DNA of 64,000 nucleotides, taken from Candidatus Sulfotelmatobacter sp. Lineage in GTDB: Bacteria > Vulcanimicrobiota > Vulcanimicrobiia > Vulcanimicrobiales > Vulcanimicrobiaceae. Position 1 is the stretch's first letter; every line of letters begins with the position of its first letter. Below are positions 42,738 through 52,007 of the stretch, in pieces. The notes below the pieces were generated by a model. The model searched no databases. It saw only the letters and a program-made list of their open reading frames with translations, and had not been told where the DNA came from. The DNA lies in assembly GCA_035504415.1 (NCBI GenBank), contig DATJRY010000010.1, positions 186,001 through 250,000 on the forward strand. The letters run 5' to 3'. Position numbers and translations under genes: made by a program.

Positions 42738-44381
42738 ATGTCCCTTCTTTCCCCGGCGCCCTACGCGAGGAGCACGCCCATTCTCACGCTACCGAATCCT
42801 TCGCAGACGTTCGAGACCCACCTGGCCTCGTTGGGGCTGGGCGGCGTCGGCACCGTCTACCGCAACCTGAGCGTCGCGGAGCTCTACGAGCACTCGCTGC
42901 GCCGCGGTGAGGCGCGACTCGGGGCGGACGGTCAGCTGGCCGTCGAGACCGGCAAGCACACGGGCCGCTCCCCGAAGGACAAGTTCTTCGTGCGCGAGCC
43001 GGGCAGCGAGACCCACATCGACTGGGACGCGAACCAAGCCGTCGACGCCGCGACCTTCGACGCGCTGCTCGGCCGGGTCGGCGAGTACTTCCGCGGCAAG
43101 GACGTCTATTCGCTCGACGCGCACGTCGGCGCCGACCCGCGCTACCGGCTGCCGGTGCGCATCATCACCGAGTACGCCTGGCAGAACCTGTTCGCGCGCG
43201 ACCTGTTCATCGACGACGCCGACGGCGAGGATGCGTTCGCGCCCGAGTTCACCGTCATCGACGCTTCGCTCTTCCAGGCCGATCCCAAACGCGACAACAC
43301 GCGCAGCGAGACGTTCATCCTGATCAATCTGGCCCGGCGCATCGTCCTGATCGGCGGAACGCGCTACGCGGGCGAGATCAAGAAGTCCGTCTTCACGATC
43401 ATGAACTACCTGATGCCGCTGCGCAACGTGCTCTCGATGCACTGCTCGGCGAACGTCGGCGAACACGGCGACTCGGCGATCTTCTTCGGCCTCTCGGGGA
43501 CCGGCAAGACGACGCTCTCGTCCGATCCCCATCGACCGCTGATCGGCGACGACGAGCACGGCTGGTCGAACGACGGCGTGTTCAACTTCGAAGGCGGCTG
43601 CTACGCGAAGATGATCAAGCTGCGCGAGGAACAGGAGCCCGAGATCTGGGCCGCCTCGCACCGCTTCGGCTGCGTGCTCGAGAACGTGGTGCTCGACCCC
43701 GACACGCGCGCGCTCGACGTCGATTCCGACAAGCTGACCGAGAACACGCGCTCCGCGTATCCGGTCGCGTTCCTGCCGAACTTCGTCAAGAGCGGGATGG
43801 CCGGCCATCCCAAGACGATCCTGATGCTGACGGCGGACGCGTTCGGCGTGCTGCCGCCGATCGCCAAGCTCAGCGGCGATCAGGCGATGTACCACTTCCT
43901 CTCGGGCTACACCGCGAAGGTCGCCGGCACGGAGAAAGGCGTCGAGGGCGTCGTCCCGACCTTCTCGACCTGCTTCGGTGCGCCGTTCATGGTCCATCAC
44001 CCGACCGTCTACGCGAAGCTGCTCGGCGAGCGGATCGCGCACCACGAGGTGACGTGCTGGCTGGTCAACACCGGCTGGACCGGCGGCCCCTACGGCACCG
44101 GCAACCGCATGAAGATCGCCTACACGCGCGCGATGGTCAACGCCGCGATCGAGGGCAAGCTCAACGGCGTCGCGTTCGAGACCGAGCCGTTCTTCGGGCT
44201 CGCGATCCCGACGAGCGTGCCCGGCGTGCCGTCCGAGGTGCTCAACCCGCGCGCGGCGTGGAGCGATCCGGCCGCGTACGACGCGCAAGCGAAGAAGCTG
44301 GCCGGCTTGTTCGCCGAGAACTTCAAGCGCTTCGAGGCGCACGCCGCGCCGAGCATTCTCGCGGTCGCGATCAAGCCCTAG
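42738..44381 (+). CDS. pckA: ATP-dependent phosphoenolpyruvate carboxykinase
   Basis: 547 residues from ATG 42738, 8 bases from the divergent moeA start. Key motifs: ETGKHTGRSPKDKFF (about 72-86), the P-loop GLSGTGKTTLSSDP near 251-264, GDDEHGWSNDGVFNFEGGCYAK, and the PEPCK signature LIGGTRYAGEIKKSVF. Converts oxaloacetate and ATP to phosphoenolpyruvate, CO2 and ADP; supports gluconeogenesis or, in reverse, carbon fixation. With the PPi-type phosphofructokinase, icd and the Kor enzyme the window holds several reversible central-carbon steps. Confidence 0.94.
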   Translation: MSLLSPAPYARSTPILTLPNPSQTFETHLASLGLGGVGTVYRNLSVAELYEHSLRRGEARLGADGQLAVETGKHTGRSPKDKFFVREPGSETHIDWDANQAVDAATFDALLGRVGEYFRGKDVYSLDAHVGADPRYRLPVRIITEYAWQNLFARDLFIDDADGEDAFAPEFTVIDASLFQADPKRDNTRSETFILINLARRIVLIGGTRYAGEIKKSVFTIMNYLMPLRNVLSMHCSANVGEHGDSAIFFGLSGTGKTTLSSDPHRPLIGDDEHGWSNDGVFNFEGGCYAKMIKLREEQEPEIWAASHRFGCVLENVVLDPDTRALDVDSDKLTENTRSAYPVAFLPNFVKSGMAGHPKTILMLTADAFGVLPPIAKLSGDQAMYHFLSGYTAKVAGTEKGVEGVVPTFSTCFGAPFMVHHPTVYAKLLGERIAHHEVTCWLVNTGWTGGPYGTGNRMKIAYTRAMVNAAIEGKLNGVAFETEPFFGLAIPTSVPGVPSEVLNPRAAWSDPAAYDAQAKKLAGLFAENFKRFEAHAAPSILAVAIKP

Positions 44382-44391
44382 CGACCACCGC

Positions 44392-45645
44392 TCACGGAGC
44401 GGGAGTCGGAAACGCGCACGGGTGGCGCGCCGGCGTCACGTGCGCCCACAGGTGGATGAGCCCGGTCCAGTGATTGGGGTCGTGCGCCGCCGGCGTCTTG
44501 CCGCGGATGTACTGCTCTTCGACGAAGACCAACACCGGACGCACGTCCTGATCGACGTCGACGCACGTTCCGGCCGGGATGACGCCGCGCACCTGTCCGA
44601 GCGTCCCGCGCATGAAGGTGCCGTCGGGGTTGACCATGACGACCGGCGGCGCGTCGTGCAGCAAGCGCGGCGCGAGCACCAGCAAGCTCGTCGGATGCGG
44701 CGCCGGCGAGACCCATGACGCCGGCCCGATCAGCGGCGGCACGGCGCCGGCCGGCGGCCGGGAGCAGGGCGGCAGCGAGCCGCTCGTCGGCGGGGCCGCG
44801 GCCGGCGTCGGCGTCGGCGCCGGCGCGTCGCGCGGCAGCGCGATGGCGAATTGCTCGCGCACGTCACAGGCGACGCGCAGATCGCCGCCCGCGACCGCGA
44901 CCATGTCCGCGACGAACGCGACCGCGGTCCGGCCGGCGGCCGCGCCCGGGGCGTGGGCCGCACCGGCCGGCGCGGGCGTCGGCGAAGGCCACTGGGTTAC
45001 CGCCGGCGCGACACCGTAGCGGTAGCGGGTCGAGAACGTCGCGAGGTGGATCCAGCCGGTGCGCAGCGGCGGCTGACCGCCGAGCTGATCGAGCAGCGTC
45101 ACCTCCGCGTCGCTGGTGACCGGAGAGTCGCCCAGCGCCGTCGCCATCAGCTGCGGATAGCGCGGATTGTCCTCGAAATACGACGTCGCGTAGCCGGAGG
45201 TCACCAGCGCGAAGAACGGCCGGCTGTCGATCGCGGCGGGCCGATTCCGCGCGTCGCGATCGTCGTTGAGCATCACCGCCAAGGTGCGCGCCGCCGCCGC
45301 GACGGCACTCGGATCGCTGCTCGCGTGCACCATGCGCGCGGCGATCAACAGCACCGTCTCCTTCTGCCGCTCCGTCTGCGCCAAATCTTGTAGGGCGAGC
45401 AGCGTCATCGCGCTGCGTTGCGGGTCGGCCGTGAACGACGCGCCGGCGACGGTCTCCTGGAGGAGCTTCTCGAAGCCCGAGTTGTACGTCTGCGCGTTTT
45501 GCAGCGCCGTCGCGTGCGCGCCGAGCAGGCCGGTGATTAGGCTGGCCAGCACGCCGAACAGTGCCGCGACCGCCGAGAGCGGCGCCCAGGTTTGGAGGAA
45601 CTGCACCCAACCCGGCGGCTTTGCGTCCGGCGACTCGACACCCAT
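44392..45645 (-). CDS. Membrane-anchored hypothetical protein
   Basis: 417 residues. One N-terminal helix (about 20-42, LSAVAALFGVLASLITGLL), then a helical region with QDLAQTERQKETVLLIAARMVHASS, a Pro/Ala linker (about 222-245 and 280-300) and a C-terminal beta-rich part with VVMVNPDGTFMRGTLGQV and a carboxyl Pro-rich tail. Cysteines are few and irregular. I recognise no family; an extracytoplasmic stress or envelope function is possible. Convergent with pckA. Confidence 0.6.
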   Translation of the reverse strand: MGVESPDAKPPGWVQFLQTWAPLSAVAALFGVLASLITGLLGAHATALQNAQTYNSGFEKLLQETVAGASFTADPQRSAMTLLALQDLAQTERQKETVLLIAARMVHASSDPSAVAAAARTLAVMLNDDRDARNRPAAIDSRPFFALVTSGYATSYFEDNPRYPQLMATALGDSPVTSDAEVTLLDQLGGQPPLRTGWIHLATFSTRYRYGVAPAVTQWPSPTPAPAGAAHAPGAAAGRTAVAFVADMVAVAGGDLRVACDVREQFAIALPRDAPAPTPTPAAAPPTSGSLPPCSRPPAGAVPPLIGPASWVSPAPHPTSLLVLAPRLLHDAPPVVMVNPDGTFMRGTLGQVRGVIPAGTCVDVDQDVRPVLVFVEEQYIRGKTPAAHDPNHWTGLIHLWAHVTPARHPCAFPTPAP

Positions 45646-45702
45646 CCCGCTAAGCCTACACGAGCGAGCCCCGACTTCCTTCGTGGCTTCCTTCGCGGCC
45701 GT

Positions 45703-46128
45703 CTATCGCGTCAGGCCGAACGCCTTGAGCAGCACCCGTTTGGGGCGGCGGCCGTCGAACTCGCCGTAGTGCACCCGCTCCCACGGCCCCACGTCGAGCC
45801 GACCGTCGGTTACGGGGACGAGCACCTGGTGGCCGAGCAGCATCCGCTTGAGGTGCGCGTCGCCGTTGTCCTCGCCGGTCTGGTGGTGTGCGTAGTCGAG
45901 GCCGGCCGGCGCCAACTTCTCGACCCATGCCAGGATGTCGCGCCAGAGCCCCGGTTCGTGGTCGTTGACGAACACGCTCGAGGTGATGTGCATGGTGCTC
46001 ACCAGCACGACGCCGTCCCACAGGTCCGCCGCCGTGCGGACGCGCTCGACCTCGTCGGTGATGTCGCGGATCTCGTAGCGCGACGGCGTGGTGATCGTCA
46101 GGTACTCGGTGTGCGTGGTCGTCGTCAT
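45703..46128 (-). CDS. YjbQ family protein (UPF0047)
   Basis: 141 residues, the usual size. Signatures are DITDEVERVRTAADLWDGVVLVSTMHITSSVFVNDHEPGL (broken in families as MHTTAxxxVNDNEPGL), the AHHQTGEDNGDAHLKRMLLG box and the C-terminal LDVGPWERVHYGEFDGRRPKRVLLK. The conserved His and Asp residues suggest a metal-dependent fold; E. coli YjbQ has weak thiamine-phosphate synthase activity, but the native role is unknown. Confidence 0.88.
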   Translation of the reverse strand: MTTTTHTEYLTITTPSRYEIRDITDEVERVRTAADLWDGVVLVSTMHITSSVFVNDHEPGLWRDILAWVEKLAPAGLDYAHHQTGEDNGDAHLKRMLLGHQVLVPVTDGRLDVGPWERVHYGEFDGRRPKRVLLKAFGLTR

Positions 46129-46237
46129 CGTCGTTCTCGCGGGCGAAGGGAGCTTAAGAAAGTTTAAGGCTCGGGCCGAAATGTTGCCTCCTTTTTTCGG
46201 TTCGCTCTCCGAATCGTGAGCTACCGGGTGTGACGAA

Positions 46238-46263
46238 ACCGCCGAGCGCTATGCTCGGACGGT
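46238..46263 (+). other. Long hairpin in the leader of the pilus-motor operon
   Basis: ACCG CCGAGC (46238-46247), loop GCTAT, GCTCGG (46253-46258), bulged A, CGGT (46260-46263): a 10-bp stem with one bulge. It lies about 40 bases before the ATG at 46301, and GGAGG (46273-46277) sits between. It could be a leader structure or a terminator remnant; no known riboswitch core fits. Confidence 0.35.
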
Positions 46264-46300
46264 CCGCTCGGCATCCCGCGACGGAGGTCGATGCGGCACG

Positions 46301-47707
46301 ATGGAAGCCATCTCTCACCCGGCGGCGCTGGCGCGAGTCCCGCGCGCGTTCGCCTACAAGCACGACGCGCTCGCACTCGAGCTGAGCGAAGGCATCCTCT
46401 GCGTCGGGTTGCCGGAACCGGAGGACGCGCCGCTGCTCGACGCGCTGCGCGCGACGACGCACCTGCCGATCCGCGCGGTGCGGATGCCGCGCGAGACGAT
46501 CCGCCATCGGCTCCGCCTCGCCTACGGCGAGCCGCCGCCGAGCGCGGAACCCGCCGGCGACGTCGCGCGCCTGGTCGATCGTCTCTTCGGCGGCGCCATC
46601 GCCGCGCACGCCAGCGACGTGCACCTCGAGCCGTCGCGCGACGGCGGCCGGGTACGGATCCGGGTCGACGGCGTACTGCGCGAGCTGGAGCGGATCGATG
46701 CCGCGCGCTTTCCCGCCGTCGTCGCGCGGGTCAAGGTGCTCGCTGCGCTCGACGTCACCGAACGGCGCCTGCCACAAGACGGCCGTTGGGCGATACCGTA
46801 CGAACGCCGCGAGATCGACGCGCGCGTCGCCTCGGTGCCGACGCTCGACGGCGAGCAGCTCGTCGTGCGTCTACTGGACCGCCACGCGTCACCGCCCGAT
46901 CTCGACGCGCTCGGGATGCCGCCGGCGCTGCTCGCCGGCTATCGCGCGGCCGTCGCCGCCCCGTGGGGCTTCATCGTTCTCGCCGGTCCGACCGGCAGCG
47001 GCAAGACGACGACCCTGTACGCCTCGCTAACGCGCCTGGACGCGCGAACGCGCGGCATCTGCAGCGTCGAGGATCCGGTCGAGATGCGGCTCGACGGCGT
47101 CGCGCAAGTCCAGGTCAACGCGCGCGCCGGGCTCGGCTTCTCGACCGTGCTGCGCGCCTTCTTGCGCCAAGATCCGGACGTCGTCGCCGTCGGCGAGATG
47201 CGCGACGCCGAGACCGCCGCCGTCGCCGTCTCGGCGGCGCTGGCCGGACAGACGCTCTTCACCACGCTGCACGCCAACGACGCGCCGCGCGCGATCGACC
47301 GGCTCGTCGAGCTGGGCGTCAACCGGCACGCGCTCGCGTCGGCGCTGACCGCGCTGGTCGGACAACGGCTGGTGCGCACGCTGTGCGAGCGCTGCCGCGT
47401 GCGCGCGCCGATTCCGGCCGCGCTGCGCGCGGCGCTCGCCGAACGTACGCATTGGTACGTCGCCGGCGGCTGCCCCGCGTGCGAGGGCACCGGCTACGGC
47501 GGCCGGACCGGCGTGTACGAGCTGCTGACGGTCGACGACGACCTGCGCGACGCGATCGCCGGCGGCGCGTCGACGACCGCGATCGCGCACCTGGCCGCAC
47601 GCGGCGCCTACCGTCCGCTGCGCGCCGACGCGCTGGCGAAGGTCCAGGCCGGGCTCACCTCGTTCGACGAGCTGACGCGCGTGGCGGGCTGGAGCGCGCC
47701 CGCGTGA
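46301..47707 (+). CDS. pilB: Type IV pilus/type II secretion extension ATPase (PilB/GspE)
   Basis: 468 residues. Short N-terminal N1-like part, then the GspE core: HASDVHLEPSRDG (about 105-117), Walker A GPTGSGKTTT (about 229-238), Asp box near SVEDPVEMRL, Walker B DPDVVAVGEMRD, His box TLHANDA, and the zinc-binding CERC...CPACEGTGYGGRTGVYE. It powers pilus or pseudopilus assembly at the inner face of the membrane. First gene of an overlapping set pilB-pilT-pilC-sigma; no pilin, PilQ or PilM gene is near. The GTGA junction with the next gene indicates coupling. Confidence 0.93.
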   Translation: MEAISHPAALARVPRAFAYKHDALALELSEGILCVGLPEPEDAPLLDALRATTHLPIRAVRMPRETIRHRLRLAYGEPPPSAEPAGDVARLVDRLFGGAIAAHASDVHLEPSRDGGRVRIRVDGVLRELERIDAARFPAVVARVKVLAALDVTERRLPQDGRWAIPYERREIDARVASVPTLDGEQLVVRLLDRHASPPDLDALGMPPALLAGYRAAVAAPWGFIVLAGPTGSGKTTTLYASLTRLDARTRGICSVEDPVEMRLDGVAQVQVNARAGLGFSTVLRAFLRQDPDVVAVGEMRDAETAAVAVSAALAGQTLFTTLHANDAPRAIDRLVELGVNRHALASALTALVGQRLVRTLCERCRVRAPIPAALRAALAERTHWYVAGGCPACEGTGYGGRTGVYELLTVDDDLRDAIAGGASTTAIAHLAARGAYRPLRADALAKVQAGLTSFDELTRVAGWSAPA

Positions 47708-48777
47708 GCCTGGCGAGCGTGCGCATCGCCGATCTCATCCGCCTGGCGCGAGGACGCGGCGCCAGCGACTTGCACCTGGGGACGGCGGAGCGTCCGGCGC
47801 TGCGCGTCGACGGGCGCCTGCTGCACCTCGAGGGGCCGCCCCTCGACGCCGACGGCATGGCGGAGTACCTGCACGCGCAGTTCTCCGCCGCGCAGTTGGC
47901 GCGTTTCGACGCGCACGGGAGTGCCGACGCCGCCGCGCTCGCGGACGCGGACGGCGCGCCGTTCCGCGTCCACGCCTTCCGCCACGCCGGCGGCACGCGC
48001 GTCGCGATTCGCCTGCTGGCGACGGCGGTGCCGGCGCTCGAGGAGCTCGGCCTGCCCGCCGTCGTCGGCACGCTCGCCGAGCGGCAGGTGGTCCTGGTCG
48101 TCTTCACCGGACCGACCGGCAGCGGCAAGACGACCGCGCTCGCGGCGCTGGTCGACCGCATCAACCGCGGCAGCGAACGCAACATCCTCACCGTCGAAGA
48201 CCCGGTCGAGTACGTCCACCGGCCGCTCCGTTCGCTGATCACGCACTGCGAGGTGGGACGCGACGTGTGCGGCTACGCCGACGCGCTGCGCGCGCTGCTG
48301 CGCGCCGACCCCGACGTCATCCTGGTGGGCGAGCTGCGCGACGCGCCGACGATGGAAGCGGCGCTGGCCGCCGCCGAGACCGGCCATCTGGTCCTCACCA
48401 CGCTGCACACCGCCGACGCCGCGCAGAGCGTCGAGCGAATCGCCGACGCCTTTCCCGCGGGCGCGCACGGTCAGGTGCGCGCGCAGCTCGCGAGCGTCGC
48501 GCTGGCCGTGGTCGCCCTGCGGCTGGTTCCGCGTCGCGCCGGCGGACGGATCGCCGTCGCCGAAGTGCTGATCGCGACCGATGCCGTCCGCGCGCTGATC
48601 CGCGAGGGGAAGACCCACCAGCTGCGCAACGCGATCGTCACCGGGCGGGCCGCCGGGATGCAGACGCTCGAAGCGCACCTGGCCGAACGGGTCGCGCGCG
48701 GCGAGATCGCGCCGGCCGACGCGCGCGCCGCCGCACTGCGGCCCGACGAGCTGCGCCTCGCGGAGCAGGTCTCGTGA
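47704..48777 (+). CDS. pilT: Type IV pilus retraction ATPase (PilT-like)
   Basis: 357 residues from GTG 47704 overlapping the pilB stop. GASDLHLGTAERPALRVDG (about 18-36), Walker A GPTGSGKTT (138-146), TVEDPVEYVHRPL, Walker B DPDVILVGELRD, TLHTADA and VLIATDAVRALIREGKTHQL near the end, as in PilT. No zinc CxxC pairs, which distinguishes it from PilB. It should depolymerise the pilus fibre, giving twitching or DNA uptake. It is unusual that pilT is directly co-translated with pilB and pilC. Confidence 0.92.
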   Translation: MSLASVRIADLIRLARGRGASDLHLGTAERPALRVDGRLLHLEGPPLDADGMAEYLHAQFSAAQLARFDAHGSADAAALADADGAPFRVHAFRHAGGTRVAIRLLATAVPALEELGLPAVVGTLAERQVVLVVFTGPTGSGKTTALAALVDRINRGSERNILTVEDPVEYVHRPLRSLITHCEVGRDVCGYADALRALLRADPDVILVGELRDAPTMEAALAAAETGHLVLTTLHTADAAQSVERIADAFPAGAHGQVRAQLASVALAVVALRLVPRRAGGRIAVAEVLIATDAVRALIREGKTHQLRNAIVTGRAAGMQTLEAHLAERVARGEIAPADARAAALRPDELRLAEQVS

Positions 48778-50000
48778 GCGTCTCCGTGTACCGCTACGCG
48801 GCCCGAACGGCGCGCGGCGAGCCCGTGCGCGGCGCGATGCAGGCCGCCGACCGTGACGCCGTGCTGGCGACGCTGCGTACCCGCGCGCTCTTCGTCACCG
48901 CGATCGAACGCGAGGGACCGGTCCGCGCACGGCTGGCGCGCTGGCTGGGCGTGCACCGGCCGGCGCGGAACGCACGGGTCGCGTTCTTCCGCGCCTTCGC
49001 CACCCTGATCCGCGCGGGCGTCCCGCTGCACCGCGCGCTCGGGGTGACGATCGAGCGAACCACCGATCGCGTGCTGCGCGAGGCGCTGCGCTCGGTCCGC
49101 GCCGACGTCGAGCAAGGTGCGCCGCTGAGCGCGGCGCTGCGGCGAGCGCCGGCCGCGTTTCCGCCGCTCGTCTGCGCGATGGTCGCCGCCGGCGAGGCCG
49201 GCGGGATCCTCGACGACGTCCTCGACCGGCTGGCCTCGTTCCTCGAACGCGACGCGGACGTGCGCAAGAAGCTGCGGGCGACCTTGGCCTATCCGGCCGT
49301 CGTCTCGTGCACGGCCACCGCGCTGATCGCGTTCCTGCTGGTCCGGATCGTGCCGATGTTCGCGCAGATGTTCACCGCGTTCCACGTCGATCTGCCGTTG
49401 CCGACGCGCGTGCTGCTGGGCACCGGCGCGCTGCTGCAGCGGCCGGCGGCGTGGCTGAGCGCGTGCGCCGCCGCCGCGCTGGCATCGGCGCTGCCGCTGG
49501 CCGCGCGGCGGTCGGCGGCGCTCGCCGGTGCGCTCGATCGCCTGCGGCTCGGGGTACCGGTGCTCGGGCCGCTGGTGCGCGCGGCGATCACCGCACGCGT
49601 CGCGCGCACGCTCGGCACGCTGCTGCGCGCCGGCGTCGAGCTGCTGGCGGCGATCGACGTGGTGCGGCCGGTGACCGGCAGCCGCCTCTACGGCGCCGCG
49701 CTGGAACGCGTCGCGCTGGCCGTGCGCGGCGGTGAGTCGCTCACGCCCGCCCTGGCGGCGTGCGGATTGTTCGACCCGCTCGTGCCCGCGCTCGTGCGCG
49801 CCGGCGAGGAGACGGGACGGGTCGACGAGATGCTGCTCGCCGCCGCGCGCGCCTTCGAGGCCGACGTCGACGCGGGCGTTACGACCCTGGGCGCCGTCGT
49901 CGAACCGGCGCTGATCGTCGTGCTCGGGGCCGTCGTCGGCTTCGTCGTGTTCTCCGTCTTCTTGCCACTCTATGCCTTGATCGGGAGCGTTTCGAGATGA
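48774..50000 (+). CDS. pilC: Type IV pilus inner-membrane platform protein (PilC/GspF)
   Basis: 408 residues from GTG 48774 overlapping the pilT stop. Two repeats of the GspF domain, each with FxRxxATLIRAGVPLxxAL-type sequence (first at about 65-90; second at about 270-295, RVARTLGTLLRAGVELLAA), and three membrane segments (about 172-195, 218-240, 375-400). It transmits motor rotation to the pilus base. The gene is followed by a sigma factor gene with ATGA overlap. Functional pilin partners must be elsewhere. Confidence 0.92.
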   Translation: MSVSVYRYAARTARGEPVRGAMQAADRDAVLATLRTRALFVTAIEREGPVRARLARWLGVHRPARNARVAFFRAFATLIRAGVPLHRALGVTIERTTDRVLREALRSVRADVEQGAPLSAALRRAPAAFPPLVCAMVAAGEAGGILDDVLDRLASFLERDADVRKKLRATLAYPAVVSCTATALIAFLLVRIVPMFAQMFTAFHVDLPLPTRVLLGTGALLQRPAAWLSACAAAALASALPLAARRSAALAGALDRLRLGVPVLGPLVRAAITARVARTLGTLLRAGVELLAAIDVVRPVTGSRLYGAALERVALAVRGGESLTPALAACGLFDPLVPALVRAGEETGRVDEMLLAAARAFEADVDAGVTTLGAVVEPALIVVLGAVVGFVVFSVFLPLYALIGSVSR

Positions 50001-50710
50001 TGCAGCGGGATGTGGTCCTCGCACGCTATTGCACCGAGCGGACCGTCGAGCGGCGCAACGCCGTCGTCGACGCGTACCGCCACTTATGCCGGCGCGGCGC
50101 GCGCAAGTTCAAACGCGCCGTCAACGACTGGGCCGACCTCGAACAGGTGGCCGCGATCGGTCTCATCAAGGCCGTCGATTACTACCGTGCCGAGCTGCGC
50201 ACGCCGTTCGAGGCCTACGCGTGGCTGCTGATCGTCGGCGAGCTCATGCACTACGTGCGCGATCACGAGCGGCTGGTGCGCGTACCGCGCGCGCTGCGCT
50301 CGCTCGAACGGCGCTCGGTCGCGGTGTGGGAGGCGTTCGTCGTCGATCATCAGCGCGAGCCGACGCGCCCGGAGCTGGCCGCGGCATTGGGCGTGCCGCT
50401 CGCGCTGCTCGGCGACGTGCAGGCCGTGCGCGGCATCGACCACGTCGCGCTGCCCGACCCCGGCCTCGCCGAGGACGCCGTGCGCGTCGACCTGCTCGCC
50501 GATCGCACCGACCCGCTCGGCTTCGAAGAGCGGGTCGCGCTGGCGCTGGCGCTCGACGAGCTGGGCGAGCGCGAACGCGCCGTCGTGCTGGGGACCTTCG
50601 GCGCCGGGCTGACCCAGAGCGAGATCGGCAGCCGGCTCGGCCTCTCGCAGAGCCACGTCTCGAAGTTACTTGCCCGCGCGCTCGGCCAGCTCGGCCCGCT
50701 CGTCGCGTGA
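49997..50710 (+). CDS. Sigma-70 family factor (SigB/F/FliA-like) in the pilus operon
   Basis: 237 residues from ATG 49997 overlapping the pilC stop (ATGA). Region 2 begins with VDAYRHLCRRGARKFK and NDWADLEQVAAIGLIKAVDYYR (about 23-65), with the core -10 contact FEAYAWLLIVGELMHYVRD; region 3 (about 105-150, EPTRPELAAALGV), and region 4 ends in LTQSEIGSRLGLSQSHVSKLLARAL, a clear helix-turn-helix. It is full-length and looks like an alternative factor of the group regulated by RsbW-type kinases. Translational coupling to pilB-pilT-pilC suggests it activates genes for pilus subunits or linked behaviour; the target is inference. Confidence 0.88.
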   Translation: MMQRDVVLARYCTERTVERRNAVVDAYRHLCRRGARKFKRAVNDWADLEQVAAIGLIKAVDYYRAELRTPFEAYAWLLIVGELMHYVRDHERLVRVPRALRSLERRSVAVWEAFVVDHQREPTRPELAAALGVPLALLGDVQAVRGIDHVALPDPGLAEDAVRVDLLADRTDPLGFEERVALALALDELGERERAVVLGTFGAGLTQSEIGSRLGLSQSHVSKLLARALGQLGPLVA

Positions 50711-50727
50711 GCTCGTGCGGACCGACC

Positions 50728-51906
50728 TTACGCCGTGCGACCTCCGCGCACGTCGAAGCGGGCGAGGTCGGTGCCGACGGTGATCGGGCCGTCGTAGCCG
50801 CCCAAGCGCGCGCTGCGATCCGCCAGCGCCTGCCACTGCGCGGTCGTCAGATAGCGCATGTCGCCGGGCGCGAGGTGCGAGAGGACGACGCTCTTGACCT
50901 GCGCGGCGCGCGCGATCCGGCCGATGTCGGCCACGTCGGTGTGCGAGGTGGCCAGGTGCGAGAGCATCGCCGGCGGCATGCCGCGCGTGTGATACGACTC
51001 GAGCGCGATCGCCTCGTGCACCAGCAGGTCGGCGCCGTACGCGAGCGCGATCAGGTTCGGCGTAGGCGTCGTGTCGCCCGAGAACACGATCGACCCGTGC
51101 GGCGTGTCGAAGCGGTAGGCGTAGGCCGGAAAGCAGGCACCGTGCGGCACCAGCAGCCCGGTCACCGTCACGTCGCCGAACTGCGCGATCGTCACCGGCG
51201 CCATCGGCGGCGCGGTCGGCCCGAGCGGGTGCGCGCCGACCGGCGGCAGCGCGATCTCGCGCACGTCCATCAGCCGGCTGATGTCCAACACGCCGGTGTC
51301 GCGCATGAACACGTTGATCGAGTACGCGTACGCCTGCGTGCAGTGCCGCATCAGATCGGTCAAGCCGGGGACCGGGTGATCCGGCTCGGCCGTGTCGACC
51401 GTGCGGCCCGGTGGAAACGCCGGCGGCAGCGGCAGTCCCGCCGAGCCGGGACCGTACACCGGCACCGGACGGCGCAAGCTCTTCTCCGCCGCCGGCCAGC
51501 CGGCGCCCAGCAAGAAGAAATTGTAGAGATCGCAGACGTGGTCGGCGTGCAGGTGGGTCACGAAGATCCCCGCGACGTCTTCGTACTCGAGGCCCGCGTT
51601 GACGAACTGGTTCACGCTCGCGCGGCCGCAGTCGATCACGTAGATCTTCCCGTCGATCACCAGCGCGCTTGCGATCCCGGCGCGGCCCGGTGCCGGCGGC
51701 GGCCCGGCCGAGGTTCCGAGCAGGATCAGCTCGGCGCCCGGCGTCACGCTCGCGGTCGTCGTGACCGCGGCGCGCGCCTCGCTTTCCGTCGCGAGCAGCG
51801 CCGCGCCGGCCAGCGCCGACGCGCCGAGCGACAAGAAGCCCTTGCGGCCCAGCAGCTCGTGCGAGCACCCGGTCCGGCAGGCCTCGTGCGGATGATCGGA
51901 ATCCAT
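50728..51906 (-). CDS. Exported MBL-fold metallohydrolase
   Basis: 392 residues. N-terminal signal-like stretch with GRKGFLSLGASALAGAALLA; only one Arg of a possible twin-arginine motif (RK), so export route is unsure. The beta-lactamase fold has HLHADHVCDLY (metal ligands), a later GDTTPTPN segment and VVLSHLAP near the end. Similar proteins include arylsulfatase-like and RNase Z-like hydrolases; the exact substrate is unknown. Convergent with the sigma factor gene. Confidence 0.82.
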   Translation of the reverse strand: MDSDHPHEACRTGCSHELLGRKGFLSLGASALAGAALLATESEARAAVTTTASVTPGAELILLGTSAGPPPAPGRAGIASALVIDGKIYVIDCGRASVNQFVNAGLEYEDVAGIFVTHLHADHVCDLYNFFLLGAGWPAAEKSLRRPVPVYGPGSAGLPLPPAFPPGRTVDTAEPDHPVPGLTDLMRHCTQAYAYSINVFMRDTGVLDISRLMDVREIALPPVGAHPLGPTAPPMAPVTIAQFGDVTVTGLLVPHGACFPAYAYRFDTPHGSIVFSGDTTPTPNLIALAYGADLLVHEAIALESYHTRGMPPAMLSHLATSHTDVADIGRIARAAQVKSVVLSHLAPGDMRYLTTAQWQALADRSARLGGYDGPITVGTDLARFDVRGGRTA

Positions 51907-52007
51907 CGCGCGCCCTTGGCACGGGCGCGGAAGCAGTCCTCTTCAACCAGCAGTCAGCCGGTCGGCATCCGCCTGTGGCCGCCCCGCGCGCCGGGTACAC
52001 TGGCGAC

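Noticed and set aside
46129-46300. Cyclic di-GMP riboswitch in the pilB leader
   Set aside because: The class I core bases and the tetraloop arrangement are absent; only a simple hairpin can be supported.
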